Assembly: GCA_010015805.1 (NCBI GenBank)
Contig: ML978132.1
Location: 744,001-808,000 of the forward strand
Source of the DNA: Rhizodiscina lignyota
Taxonomy: Eukaryota; Ascomycota; Dothideomycetes; Aulographales; Rhizodiscinaceae
Direction: 5' to 3'
DNA length: 64,000 nucleotides
The notes under the pieces were generated by a model, which was given only the letters and a program-made list of their open reading frames with translations, did not search any database and was not told where the DNA came from. A program made the position numbers and the translations under genes. This document shows, piece after piece, positions 45,401 to 55,732 of this stretch (the first letter of the stretch is position 1; the number at the start of each line of letters is the position of its first letter).

Positions 45401-48400
45401 ACGCCATCTGCCCCTGCAATGCTGGGGTTGCATCCGGATTTGACAAGCACCTTTACCGCCTCCAGGGCTCCTTCCACAGCTGCTCTGCAGAGTGCGGTGT
45501 CGCCCAGATAGCCAGGCTCGTCTTTAGTGGCTCCTAGCTTGAGGAGAATCTCGATAGCCTTGGGATGATTATATTGGCTCGCAATATGAATAGCTGCATC
45601 GCCACACCTGGATTTAGCATCCAGATCCGGATTCACGCTGTGAATGGCTTTGATAACGCGAACTGAGTCGTGCATGGCCGCTAAATGAAGTGGTGTGCAG
45701 CCGTCTGCAGATTCCGCTGCTAGAACATCTCCTCCGCGTTCCAGCAGTGCCTTTGTAATAGTGACGTTGTCAGCAACTGCGGCATGATGTAGGGGCGTCA
45801 TTCCATCATTCTCTTTACTGTCTCGACATTTTGGATCAGCACAACGTTCCAAAAGAAGCTGGGATAAGCCTGTGTGATTCATGGACGTAGACACGATTAG
45901 AGGAGTGCGTTTTCTTTTGTCCACCATATTCACATCCGCCCCTCTTTCAATCAGAACCTCTGCAGCTTCCTGGTTCCCTAGGGCGCATGCTAATGTCAAA
46001 GAGGTCATCCCGGAGGCTGAGTCGCCTAGAGAGAAATTCAAGTCTATTCCGTTGTGGGGAATTAGCTCCTTCAAAGTATCGGCCCAGCCATGGTATGTTG
46101 CAAGCCATATCATCTTCATTCTGAGCGCCGTTGTCAAAGTGAGGACATGGGTTCTTTTCATACGGTCAATGAGCCACATGCTCATGTCGTGCTGGTTTTC
46201 TCGGATCGCATATAATAGGGGAGCATCTTCCCATCCGACATCCTCTCTTAAAAATTCCACAATGTCGGCATCATGGAGCGTCTCAGCAGTTTGGATAAGA
46301 CCAAATAAGGATAGAACGTGTAGTGCGTTCGTTGATCCTAAGAATGTTCGAAAGAGTATGATCTCAGATGTGCGATAGACGTATATTTGCATAGAAAGCT
46401 CGCGGCGAGCCGCAGAATCCAGTAATCGGTGAATGAGATGTTGAAGGGTGGGTGAAGCGGAGCGAGATATGTGGTGGCCCCAAGACTGCGCGGCATATCC
46501 TAGAAACGGGTAGTTGTTGAGAATACTCAAGAGCTTCCTCTCTGAGGGTGCTGGCCCATGTTTAAAGTCGTCGAGCAGCATATACATTAAGCAAATTTCA
46601 GCCAGCTTTGCATCAGCATTCTCAGTCCTTGCTTGATATTCTACCAGTGGTGATAGGTGACGTCCGTGCTTGTCTAGATACCCTCGGACAGATTCGTGGC
46701 ATAGCCGAAAGTCCTGGTTCCTGTCGATGATGACGAGATTCATACAAATTGATACTAGTTGCTCCGGATCCGGATCTCTATCTGCCTCATTCACCCTTGA
46801 AGCTGAGCTGTAATCTGCAACGGCCTCGAGCATTTCGGCACGGCTAAGTGGTCTGGACGCATGCGTCGTCCACATGAGTACTAGGAATGCAGTGGACCAA
46901 ATTTCCTCACCCTGGTCCCAAATATCTTGTAAGATCTGGTCGTAGACGCTCTCCAGACCAGGTGGGATCTCTTCAATCTTCTTTAGCTTTTGGCTGCTCC
47001 GCAGAGGTTTTCGCAAGCTTTGCGCGAGCAGCTTCACCCAAAGGAACATGCCTTCCGCCTTGGAAATGCACGCTTCTCGAATCTTTTGATTTGCGCTTGG
47101 TTCAGACTTGTCGGGGAAGAGCGATTGAATATATGCCCTGAGATCCTCTTCATTCGCGCCTTGGTCAGGTTGAATGTGCTTGTAGGCTTTGAAGTGATCT
47201 TCGAGGACATATTCATGTCGGCTGAAACAGATCACTTTGATAGAAGAGCTGTCAGTTCCGACGAGCTTGAGGAGATTTTTTGCAAGTGTCTCGTTCTCCC
47301 TGCATTCGTCCAGTCCGTCAATAACAATGTAGGTTTTGTTCAATCGTGCCAGGGCCGACGTCATCGCCATTCGTACATTGCTTCGGCTAGGAATGTCGCC
47401 TGGCTGAGCGATGGAAAATTCAGACTCGAGGCCGGAGTCAGTTTCCTTTTGCTCACTGAGGATTTGTCTGGCTAAAGCACGGAAGATGTTGAAAGCATTC
47501 TGCGAATATTCGTCCTGCCTGCGACAAAAGGCATACGCAAGGCCAATCCCGGGCTGCACATTTAGCTTCAGGTCGGTGACTGCAACGGCCGCCAAGAAGG
47601 TCTTGCCACAGCCGGGTTTGCCCCGGACCCATAGAAGATCTGACTCGTCGCTGGACTTCCAAGCTCGATAAGTGTTGGTATTGAGCAACCAAGACCCAGT
47701 GCCCTCGAGGTGGTCGTCACACAAATCGCCGTACAATGCTCGCACGTTCGGTGGGGATAGCCAGTCAAGCAAACTCTTTCTCTTCCTCTCCTTCTCTCGC
47801 TGTTCCTCTCCTGTTGGCGAGTCAGTGCGACGATACGGCAAGTTATTCGATATACACACGCTCACGGAGATGCTCTTCTCTCTTCCATAGCCCAATGGCG
47901 AGATCGTTCTGTTGCTGGAGTTGCGCCCGAGTGTCTGATAGTATGCTTCCAACATCTTTGTGGTTGGCTGCTTGCTCGTCGCGCATCTCCTTGATCCGCT
48001 TCTTATCGCACAAGCAAGCCTTTGCCTCCAGGTCTTCGACGTGGCTTTCGAATTTCTCGACCTCCTTTCCTAGCTGGGCCTCATAGTCATTAAATACGGT
48101 CAGTGCGAGACCTCTGACCCTGGCACGAAATTTTCCTTCGGACTTCAAAGGCTGGACAGCCTTATGGCAAAACGTCAGCATGTCCCCATACACTTGAACC
48201 AGAGCCATCTGCACGCGATAGTCATCGTTGTACACGGTCGTTTCATATTCGAGAAAGATGTGGGCCTTTCTGCCCATCCTCGCCAGCATCTGCACCACGA
48301 GCTTCTGATACAGCTGAAGGCGACTAGCCATGTCGACAAGTCCGACAATCCCTCCTAGCACCAGCGAGCCAGGATTTGGCCATGCTTGGACCGCCAAACT

Positions 48401-48717
48401 CGCTGCTGGAGTGTAGAGTTGAATGCTTTGAATATCGGCTCAAACCAGTCAGCGACTTTGAACGGTAGACTCTCGTCTCCGTGTCTCTGGCACGCTGCCT
48501 CGAGCCTCTCGATGTACTCTGCAAAGCCGTCGCATGCATAAGATTCGAATATCTTGCGATCCTCTTCTTTTAGCACTGAGCACCGCACCTTCCAGGCTTC
48601 TGCCACTCTCTGCGTGAGCCTACACGCCATATTAACATCATCAACCTGAATCGGAACGGGAGAATTACTTGGTTCCAAAAGGCACGATGTCGACCTTCCC
48701 CGGTGCTTGGAGGCCAT
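42472..48717 (-). CDS. Fungal NLR: N-terminal helical domain, NACHT, ankyrin repeats, ZZ-like finger; frame change in N-terminal domain
   Basis: STAND-class receptor of the type used in fungal non-self recognition and regulated cell death. The main exon is 47810-42472, joined to an upstream exon ending at 47860 over a 49-nt intron (GTGTGT donor, CTGAC branch point, CAACAG acceptor). NACHT: Walker A GKPGCGKT at about 47622-47599 and Walker B TYIVIDGLDECREN at about 47345-47300. About twenty ankyrin repeats follow between roughly 46050 and 43900 (for example GMTPLHHAAVADNVTITKAL). Near the C terminus a ZZ-like finger has CEICG, YMC, and LCSECH (about 43690-43580). Upstream, 48717 to about 48400 encodes MASKHRGRSTSCLL to EPIFKAFN in one frame, and LAVQAWPNPGSLVLGGIVGL continues in another frame with no room for an intron between. 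The N-terminal helical region resembles the DUF7708-like leader of ankyrin NLRs. Either a one-base sequence error or a real inactivating change; the remaining protein is open over about 1,950 codons. Confidence 0.85.
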
Positions 48718-49626
48718 CGCCCACTGTACTGTTCTCCATGCTGCACGCGGTACAGTGCTGGCTTGTTAAGTAATTGATAGATTGTGCCCGTGTGAGCAGT
48801 GGATACTGGTAACTACTTTCCCCAGAATGATTGGAATCAGGAATGGGGTTCACTTTAATTGTCGCCGCTTCGCAAGGCTGGATTCCTTGGCAATGCGCAG
48901 AGCGCCCAAGGCGGAGTACGCGCGAGATGGAGACGCTTCAAGGCCGCAATTGCCTGCACAGCCAGGCCAGGGTTGGTGGTTCAATCCAATGCAATGTACG
49001 GAGCACGCGTCCGATGATCTTAGGGAGCAGCGCACACCAGCCGGCAGAACCAGGCTGTCTCGGATGCATGTCGTCTTGAGTCTCGTGAAATACGGCATAT
49101 TGGAGTGCAATCGCTCTGATCTAGGACACACTCATACGACCAATGAATTATTAAGCGACAGTTGACAGGCGGTGTTGCTGGCAGCAAAGGAGCAAGGACT
49201 CTCGTATGTACGGAGCAAGGCCACGCCGACGGCTGGCTGAGGCGACGAGGGCCACATCAGGCAGCTCGATCTGACAAGGCTTCATTTAATTAGATATTGA
49301 ACTCTCCAGTGTCAGAACTGGGTAATGAATGATAACGGAGGTCTTGCAAGGGCAAGAAGAAATGATATTGCCGTCATGCGCCTTGACGTTTCTCCCGCCA
49401 ATCGGAGAGCTCCATGCTCCGCAACCTCACCCAATATCACTATACGCCGAACATATCTTGTAGAGTGGAATATAACCGACCATGATAATAAATTCCTCGC
49501 CTGTCTCTACTTTGATCTTCTTGAGAACAATCCTATAGCGTTGTGGATGCATCGCCTCCCAAATAGGTGACATTCACCTGCACCACCGACCCACGACAAT
49601 TCTCACCTCTAATCCATCCACCCACC
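48718..49626. other. Intergenic between the NLR gene and TRS33
   Basis: About 910 bp between divergent genes, holding both promoters. Overlapping small frames on both strands (to 127 codons) show no features. A GGTTCAATCC string at about 48978 resembles a tRNA B box but lacks a pairing stem. Confidence 0.45.
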
Positions 49627-50385
49627 ATGTCTCTCCCCGACCCCTCCACGACGCAAAATGAAGGCTACGTCAGTGCCACCTGCTTTGACCTCCTCCTCAT
49701 CGAGCTTGTTCCTATGGCCTACCGCATCGCCGCCGACCTCGCCGCCAAAGAAGAAGTCTGGCTAGCCTCAAAACGCCGCAGTCTCAAACCCAACCGCCAG
49801 TCTCTCCAAAGCGGCGTCTCCCACACTGCAGCTGCAGGCTCGGCAACCACCTCCTCAGTCAAACATCCTGTCCCTGGCATCGACCCCGACGACCCCTCAC
49901 AAGCAAACCTCGGCGTAGGAGGCATCGGCGGCACCGCGCCTGGACTAGATGAAGAGGAGCTGCGCGAGACGGTCTTCTTTCGGCTCGACAGCATCGGATA
50001 CCGCGTTGGGCTCGCACTGGCCGAGCGCTTCAGCCGCGAGCGACCGCGCTTCACGGACCCGCTCGACGTGATCAAGTTCCTGTGCAAGGATCTGTGGGTT
50101 GTGGTGTTCCGCAAGCAGATTGACAATCTGAAGACGAACCATCGCGGGGTGTACGTGCTGACGGATAATAACTTTAAGCCGTTGAAGAATATGAGTCTGG
50201 AGAAGGCGGGCGCAGGGAGGAGTAGAGAGACAATGATGCAGCAGGCTCAACCATTTCTGTATTTTCCTGCTGGGGTCATTAGAGGGGTACTGAGTGCCCT
50301 GGGAATACAGGCGAGCGTAGTAGCAGAGACGTCGGAGCTTCCAGGAGCGACATTTCAGATACGGACAGTGGGATCGAAGCCTTGA
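49627..50385 (+). CDS. TRS33: TRAPP complex subunit Trs33 (TRAPPC6)
   Basis: Bet3-family subunit of the TRAPP tethering/GEF complexes that activate Rab GTPases on Golgi and related membranes. Single exon, 252 residues. The start MSLPDPSTTQNEGYV has a strong context (cccaccATG); the frame is open further upstream but without an ATG. Conserved blocks: CFDLLLIELVPMAYRIA (about 19-36), a low-complexity insert (about 55-110), then LDSIGYRVGLALAERFSRER, DVIKFLCKDLWVVVFRKQID, TNHRGVYVLTDNNFKPLKNM and the C-terminal FPAGVIRGVLSALGI. The KTNHRG segment is the Trs33/TRAPPC6 signature. The insert makes it longer than the yeast core domain. Confidence 0.93.
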   Translation: MSLPDPSTTQNEGYVSATCFDLLLIELVPMAYRIAADLAAKEEVWLASKRRSLKPNRQSLQSGVSHTAAAGSATTSSVKHPVPGIDPDDPSQANLGVGGIGGTAPGLDEEELRETVFFRLDSIGYRVGLALAERFSRERPRFTDPLDVIKFLCKDLWVVVFRKQIDNLKTNHRGVYVLTDNNFKPLKNMSLEKAGAGRSRETMMQQAQPFLYFPAGVIRGVLSALGIQASVVAETSELPGATFQIRTVGSKP

Positions 50386-50936
50386 GCAAGGCAGAGAACA
50401 GCCAGGATACGCAGTGGAAATATAAGGCGAGTTTGTGAGATGCAATACGCGGCACAACTCTCCGAGACACTACAAAGGCGACAGGGACAGACGACATGAC
50501 CACCGGTCTGCAGATCGCCCTTCACATCGAGCACTACGGCGAGAGGGCAACGAGAAGACATCTGCCGAAGAACGAAATCCATTATGACGCATCGAATGAG
50601 TGAGTTAAGGCCACGAGACAGGAACGGTTGGTAGAAGAGGAGGCGTATGAGTGTATGATACCCCAATGAAGACATCTCGGACGAGATCAAATCAAATACG
50701 GATAAGCCATTACGCGCATCATCAGAAAGAACTATCCCGGGAGTACATTTGATCCCATTTCTTCATTGAATTGACGAATACCACTATCCACAAAGACTAT
50801 ACAATCCTCGTGCGATGTTCTTTATCCGAACAGTCACCGTGCACTGTGGAAGGCACAGGGGGAAAACCGGTCTCCCCTCGACTAAATACATACGCACACT
50901 GCTCAGCTTCCCGAATCTCGAACGTCTTGACACCTC
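50386..50936. other. Intergenic between convergent genes
   Basis: About 550 bp between the 3' ends of TRS33 and the cyclotransferase-like gene. Nothing recognised. Confidence 0.5.
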
Positions 50937-51437
50937 TTACCGAACAACGCGCCACTTGTAATGCTGCCGGTAATGCTCCAAATCAAAGCTCCCCCCCTCC
51001 AGCTCTTTACTGTCGCTCTTCCCCGCCCACACAAAGACTCTGCAATCCTTCAGGACTTCCTCTCCACCGTGGACATCTCCTGTGACTCCCACCTCATTTC
51101 CATTCTCATTATCATCGAGCTTCACATCGCAGAAGCACCACGTATACGCCTTTGTCTCGTACTGCGCCAGTGTCTCAAAATGCGTTTCGTCGTCGATCCA
51201 GTACAACACCCCTTTGACCGTACCGCTGATGTGGCGAACCAAAGTCGGATAGACGGACCACATCTTCATCTTGAAATTCGGGATGCTGCCGGTGCGCATT
51301 GGTGGAGTTGAAGGGATACGCAGAATCGAGCGTAGGACGTCCGAGTCCATGAGAGAGCCGTAGAAGAACATGTAGCATGGTTTCCATGGCACCTTTGGCG
51401 CCTGAACTGGAGAAGGCACAGTTTTGTCTTTTGCCAT
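50937..51437 (-). CDS. Gamma-glutamylcyclotransferase-like (AIG2/GGACT fold) protein
   Basis: Single exon, 166 residues. The substrate-loop motif of the fold is clear as YMFFYGSLMDSDVLRSIL (about 22-39), and YETKAYTW (about residues 93-100) holds the Glu that acts as general base in the family. The middle has PTLVRHISGTVKGVLYWID, typical of AIG2-like members. Proteins of this fold cyclise gamma-glutamyl peptides or remove gamma-glutamylamines to release 5-oxoproline; which substrate applies here cannot be read from sequence. No signal peptide, so cytosolic. Length is normal for the family. Confidence 0.85.
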   Translation of the reverse strand: MAKDKTVPSPVQAPKVPWKPCYMFFYGSLMDSDVLRSILRIPSTPPMRTGSIPNFKMKMWSVYPTLVRHISGTVKGVLYWIDDETHFETLAQYETKAYTWCFCDVKLDDNENGNEVGVTGDVHGGEEVLKDCRVFVWAGKSDSKELEGGSFDLEHYRQHYKWRVVR

Positions 51438-52181
51438 GAGGGCGATTGGTGATGGTAGAGATGCTGATGGATGTGGATGAGATGGAGAGGAGAGTGTCGT
51501 GGTGTCTCTACGTTTTCTTCTGAAGAAAGTGGGTTGCCATCACGTGTGCCAACGGTGGCGACCCCTTCTGATATCTATGCTATGTGGTGATGGAAAGAGG
51601 GCAAAGCGGCCTTGAAAACCGAAAAGTCAAACGTCGCTACTCCTGGAGAGTGGGTATGATTGATTGAGCGGAATCAAGTACTGTGCTCTCCGCGGGGGTA
51701 AGAAAGTCCAAGTGAAAGCTGAAAAACGCTACAAACGTACAAGCTTTCTATCTAACTCCAAAGATATCACGCTGAATCAATGAATTTCTCCTGCTTGGAT
51801 AATAGTGTGACTTGAATGTCGTTCAATAAGCAGTATGAAGCTGAGGAAAGTACAGATGAATTGAAGCGTAGAAGAGCCCACGAAGGCAGGCAGAAATGTT
51901 AAGGACACTGAAGAAAAACAACAGCTTTAAGGGCCAAGCACTGTACAGCGCCTATTCCGAAAGTACTGATGAGATGAGACAAGAGGTCAGATGAGATCAA
52001 TGAGGAAAGATGATGTCGCCGAGAACGGCGTGAGCGAACATCCACACATGACCACGAACCGTCAAACTCACCATGAGCATAAATATCTCCTCCAAAGCAA
52101 CTCTTCTCCTGCTCTCCGCTCCCCTCGTTCTACTTCAGTAGTAATTCCTCTACCACTTTCCCTTTCTCTCCTAATTCACAA
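51438..52181. other. Intergenic between the cyclotransferase-like gene and PNP1
   Basis: About 740 bp between divergent genes, holding both promoters; the last 100 bases are C/T-rich, as in a fungal leader. No gene seen. Confidence 0.5.
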
Positions 52182-53547
52182 ATGGATCCACTCCAAGATC
52201 CCCACACCGCACCCGCCACGCTCTTCGCCCGCGCCACCGAGACTGTGCAAATTGTGCGGAAAAACTTGCCGCCAGAGCTACAAAACCCCAAAGTCGCCAT
52301 AGTATGCGGATCCGGGCTAGGCGGGCTGGCAGACACGACCGAGGCGAGTCCGAGAGTGGAGATGTGGTATGAGGATGTTGCTGGGTTTCCGAGGAGTACT
52401 GGTATGTGTTTTCTGACCTTCTCACTTTCATTCTCCTTGGGTTCGTCAGTCGTTTGTAAAGAAGAGCACGGGGTTATGGGAAAAAGGATCCACCGAGATG
52501 CATTTGCTTATATGTAGCTACATCTAGTCGCTGGTCATGAAGGCAAACTTGTCTTTGGCGTCATCGGTCCATCGAAGACGCCTGTTGTGCTGCTTGTTGG
52601 ACGGGCACAGTGCGTCTCCTTTGACTATTGTGTATTCAAACACATCAAGCATGGTCTAACAGGTGATACCAAGCTTCTACGAAGGTCACACAATGGAGCT
52701 CGTCACTTACGCAACACGAGTTTGTAAATTACTTAGTGTGCAAATAATGATAGGTAATGCTATTCCTTTCCTCCGAAGAGACTGGAGGCTAATGAGGTGA
52801 TGCAGTCACAAACGCAGCAGGTGGTCTCAATCCTGACTACTCAGTTGGCGACATTGTCATGTTAAACGATGTATGATCTTTCCATTTGCTTGAACGTGTG
52901 GGCATTTCCATTGAAAACTCAGCTGACGAATAAAAATCAAGCACATAAACATCGCCGGTTTCGCCGGCTTCCATCCTCTACGTGGACCGAATGATGAATC
53001 ATTCGGCGTTCGCTTTCCTCCACTCTCTGATGCATACGACCTGGAACTCCGGCGAAGAGGGCATGCCGCGTGGCAGAAACTACGAGCTGCAGATGTAGGG
53101 ACGTCGAGTAAGCGGAGACTGCACGAGGGAATATACTCGTTCGTTGCTGGGCCAAGGTAAAGTACTTTCTTGTTGCTATTACGATCATTACTATCATTTG
53201 GATAAGCACACTAATGTTGCTCCTTCAGCTACGAGACCCGCGCAGAATGCCGTCTTCTTCGCCTCGTAGGCGCCGACCTCGTCGGTATGTCGACAGTGCC
53301 GGAAATTATCGTTGCGCGCCACTCTGGAATCAGAGTACTTGCACTAAGTCTAGTAACAAACAGCGCAGTCCTCGAAGCCGGGCCTCGTGGTGACGATCCG
53401 GCAATTGCGGGGATGAATGTTGCTGAGCTGGAGGAGTACTTGAGTCGCGGAAGAGCGAATCATGAAGAAGTGCTCGAAGCGGGTAGAGAGGCTGCGAAGG
53501 ATATGGTGGGCCTTGTGAGGCAGATTCTCGTTGATTTGGACGTGTGA
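52182..53547 (+). CDS. PNP1: Purine nucleoside phosphorylase
   Basis: Trimeric enzyme that splits inosine or guanosine with phosphate to base and ribose-1-phosphate in purine salvage. Six exons (52182-52401, 52528-52609, 52674-52753, 52806-52870, 52942-53156, 53229-53547) give 326 residues; every junction restores the family sequence. Phosphate site: [14 protein letters not shown] and [17 protein letters not shown]. Then [48 protein letters not shown], the purine-site [13 protein letters not shown] with the conserved Glu, and [20 protein letters not shown]. The C-terminal [17 protein letters not shown] matches family ends. The first intron, 126 nt, is the longest of the gene. It is intron-rich compared with its neighbours. 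Confidence 0.95.
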
Positions 53548-53736
53548 GCATTGGGATGTCTGGTTCAAGGTAACAATATGCTCCAGCTTCACTTCGTCCA
53601 ATGGCGCTCGCAGTCCTAATGCGCTCACACTCGGAGCGGAATGGGATCTGAGATTGTCGAAGATATGCCACCTTTGTTGTGGTAAACGTAGATAGGGAAC
53701 ACACTCGGCGATTGAGTGTCCGAGGCATCAAGTCGT

Positions 53737-54636
53737 TCAGCGCTTGAACTTCTTTGCCCTCTTCGCCATGAGAGCCTTGTAATGTGCCTTCTTGCCGCTC
53801 GTCTTCGCAACCTGGATCTCTCCATACTTCTTCTTGAACCTGCCGGTCTCGCGCTCGCCTGCCAAAATCTCGTCTGCGAAAGTCTCTCTCCGATCCCTCT
53901 TGTTCAACCTTGAGCTGTAGAAGTCGGTTGGCCCTTCTATAATCGTGCCGACTTGCGAGAACTCTGGTGCTCTGAATTTGCCGTTGTCTTTCTTGTAGTG
54001 ACGGTGCGGGTCAAGGACATTGCGCATTTTGATCAATTGCAGGTCGCGTTTCAATTCCGGCGTGAGGTCTGTCTTGGGGAGGTTGAACCATTCCGGCCCC
54101 GCAGTGGCTTTCTTCATCTTCACGTATGTCAGTGAATGTACATGTAGAGTTGATGAGAAAGGTTGGTATTGAACGTGGCGATTCAGAGTAACTATGAAAA
54201 TAAGACTCTCATGGGGTGCAGAGCGGCGCTCAAGACGAGACCGGGGTTCCGCGTCAAGAAGATGATTGGGATAAATTTTCCTCATGTAAAAGAAGAGAAG
54301 AGGATCGGATTGACGGAAAGAACGCACCTCTGCCCTTTTCTGCTTGACCACGACGGGGTCTTCCAGCTTCCTCGGGTGCTTGACAAACTCCTCCATCTTC
54401 GAATTTGGTAGCCTTTCCGGCTGCAATTGCGCAACCTTGCCATTGTGTTTAATGTAGGGCCTGGGAACATTGCTGGCATCGAGCCTGGGAAGAGAGATGC
54501 TGGCAGTCGTCTTTTGAGCAGCGCTCTCGCGGAGGCGCACTTCAGCCTCCTTCAGCAGCATCTGGATCTGCTCGTCGGACAAATCGTCGCTGCCATCGTC
54601 AGACATGGCATCAGAGTGGTGCGCTGGCAGCGCCAT
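53737..54636 (-). CDS. FCF2: rRNA-processing protein Fcf2
   Basis: Nucleolar SSU-processome factor needed for early cuts of pre-rRNA (A0-A2 sites in yeast). Best model is two exons, 54636-54328 and 54117-53737, giving 229 residues: KRAE joins MKKATAGPEWFNLPKTDL. The 210-nt gap is a multiple of three with no stop, but it has a GTGCGT donor, a CTGAC branch point 13 nt from a GAAG acceptor, and encodes text unlike the family, so I treat it as an intron; read through, it would add 70 residues. The Fcf2 domain lies in exon 2: PEWFNLPKTDLTPELKRDLQ, RNVLDPHRHYKKDNG, PEFSQVGTIIEGPTDFYSSR and LNKRDRRETFADEIL. A Lys/Arg tail ends the protein. Complete for the family. Confidence 0.92.
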   Translation of the reverse strand: MALPAHHSDAMSDDGSDDLSDEQIQMLLKEAEVRLRESAAQKTTASISLPRLDASNVPRPYIKHNGKVAQLQPERLPNSKMEEFVKHPRKLEDPVVVKQKRAEVRSFRQSDPLLFFYMRKIYPNHLLDAEPRSRLERRSAPHESLIFIVTLNRHVQYQPFSSTLHVHSLTYVKMKKATAGPEWFNLPKTDLTPELKRDLQLIKMRNVLDPHRHYKKDNGKFRAPEFSQVGTIIEGPTDFYSSRLNKRDRRETFADEILAGERETGRFKKKYGEIQVAKTSGKKAHYKALMAKRAKKFKR

Positions 54637-55732
54637 GGCTAGGGGATCATGTCGCGATGATGGTGTGTGGTGAAGCGGTGCAGCATCATTTTTTTCGCAG
54701 GCGAACGGAATTTGCCCGGTAGCCGCGGCCGCAAACGGCGTAGCGCGGGCAGTACGTGTTGCATCTCTGAGATGGACAACTCACGATCCAACACGCACCC
54801 GCCCAATCAAGCCGTGCTGACTGCTGCACCATGACACAGCTGGGGAGAGTGCTCGCCTTGCCCTGTGCCTCATTCTGCTGCAATGTAGAGAAAATTGCTG
54901 AGATGTGCCATGTGGCTGGAGTAGCTGCACTTGTATCTAGAAATATATCTGCACCGCTGCCGCTTCCCCTCTCTACACCACCATCACCTGCAGCGCGGCC
55001 GGATTCGATTGAAGAGATACATATTGAGCAGCGCGCCTGGCGATCAGACGGCTCACTTCTGCTCGTTCGTCACGCTCTGTGCCGCCGTTCTCCCTTGATC
55101 CTGGGCTCCTACATATTCCGTCGGAACCGCTGCACCGACTGTCCTCCCACTTGCCAGACCTCAATCCGCCATCACGCATTCGGCCAGCGGTGCGCAAGTT
55201 GCGGGAGCCAAAAAGGCTTCGTCTGACCATCTACAAAGCCGCCAGCAGCGCCCGAGTCGCGAGCAGAGCGCGTGTCGCAGTGTGATCGCGCGCAATTCGC
55301 TGGAGCTGGATCGCCGTGCAAAACAAGCCGATTCGCTCAGCACAGCAGCATTTTCGCCCCGCCAGCCTGGTCGGCGACGAGAAGCGCTCTGATTCGACTG
55401 GGACGTGAAATACATCAACAACCGCTCACACAAGGTAAACAACGTTGACTCTGGCAATTGCGCGAGCAGCAGGATTAACGCAATGCGCGCAGGCCGTCCG
55501 GGTGCCCCTCGCCTTAAGCGTCTTCCCCTCGCAGACCGCCTCTGACGCTCCAACCTCTTTCATCATCCTCCAGCGCGCGCTTCGTCCGCATCGCACAACA
55601 GCACCACAGATCCCACACTCTCCATCAACGGGGTCGCGCAATTCATTTGGCTGCTTCGCAAGCTTCGGATTTACGCGACGCATTTGGTGATCAATTTTCC
55701 ACCCGCGACACTCGAGGCCAGCCTCGTCGGTG
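54637..55732. promoter_or_regulatory. Divergent promoter region of FCF2 and HAP5
   Basis: About 1.1 kb of mixed composition between two divergent starts. Frames on both strands up to 137 codons look like chance products of GC-rich sequence. Nothing else recognised. Confidence 0.45.

Noticed and set aside
48970-48995. GGTTCAATCC string, possible tRNA B box
   Set aside because: No pairing stem around it and no matching 5' half.
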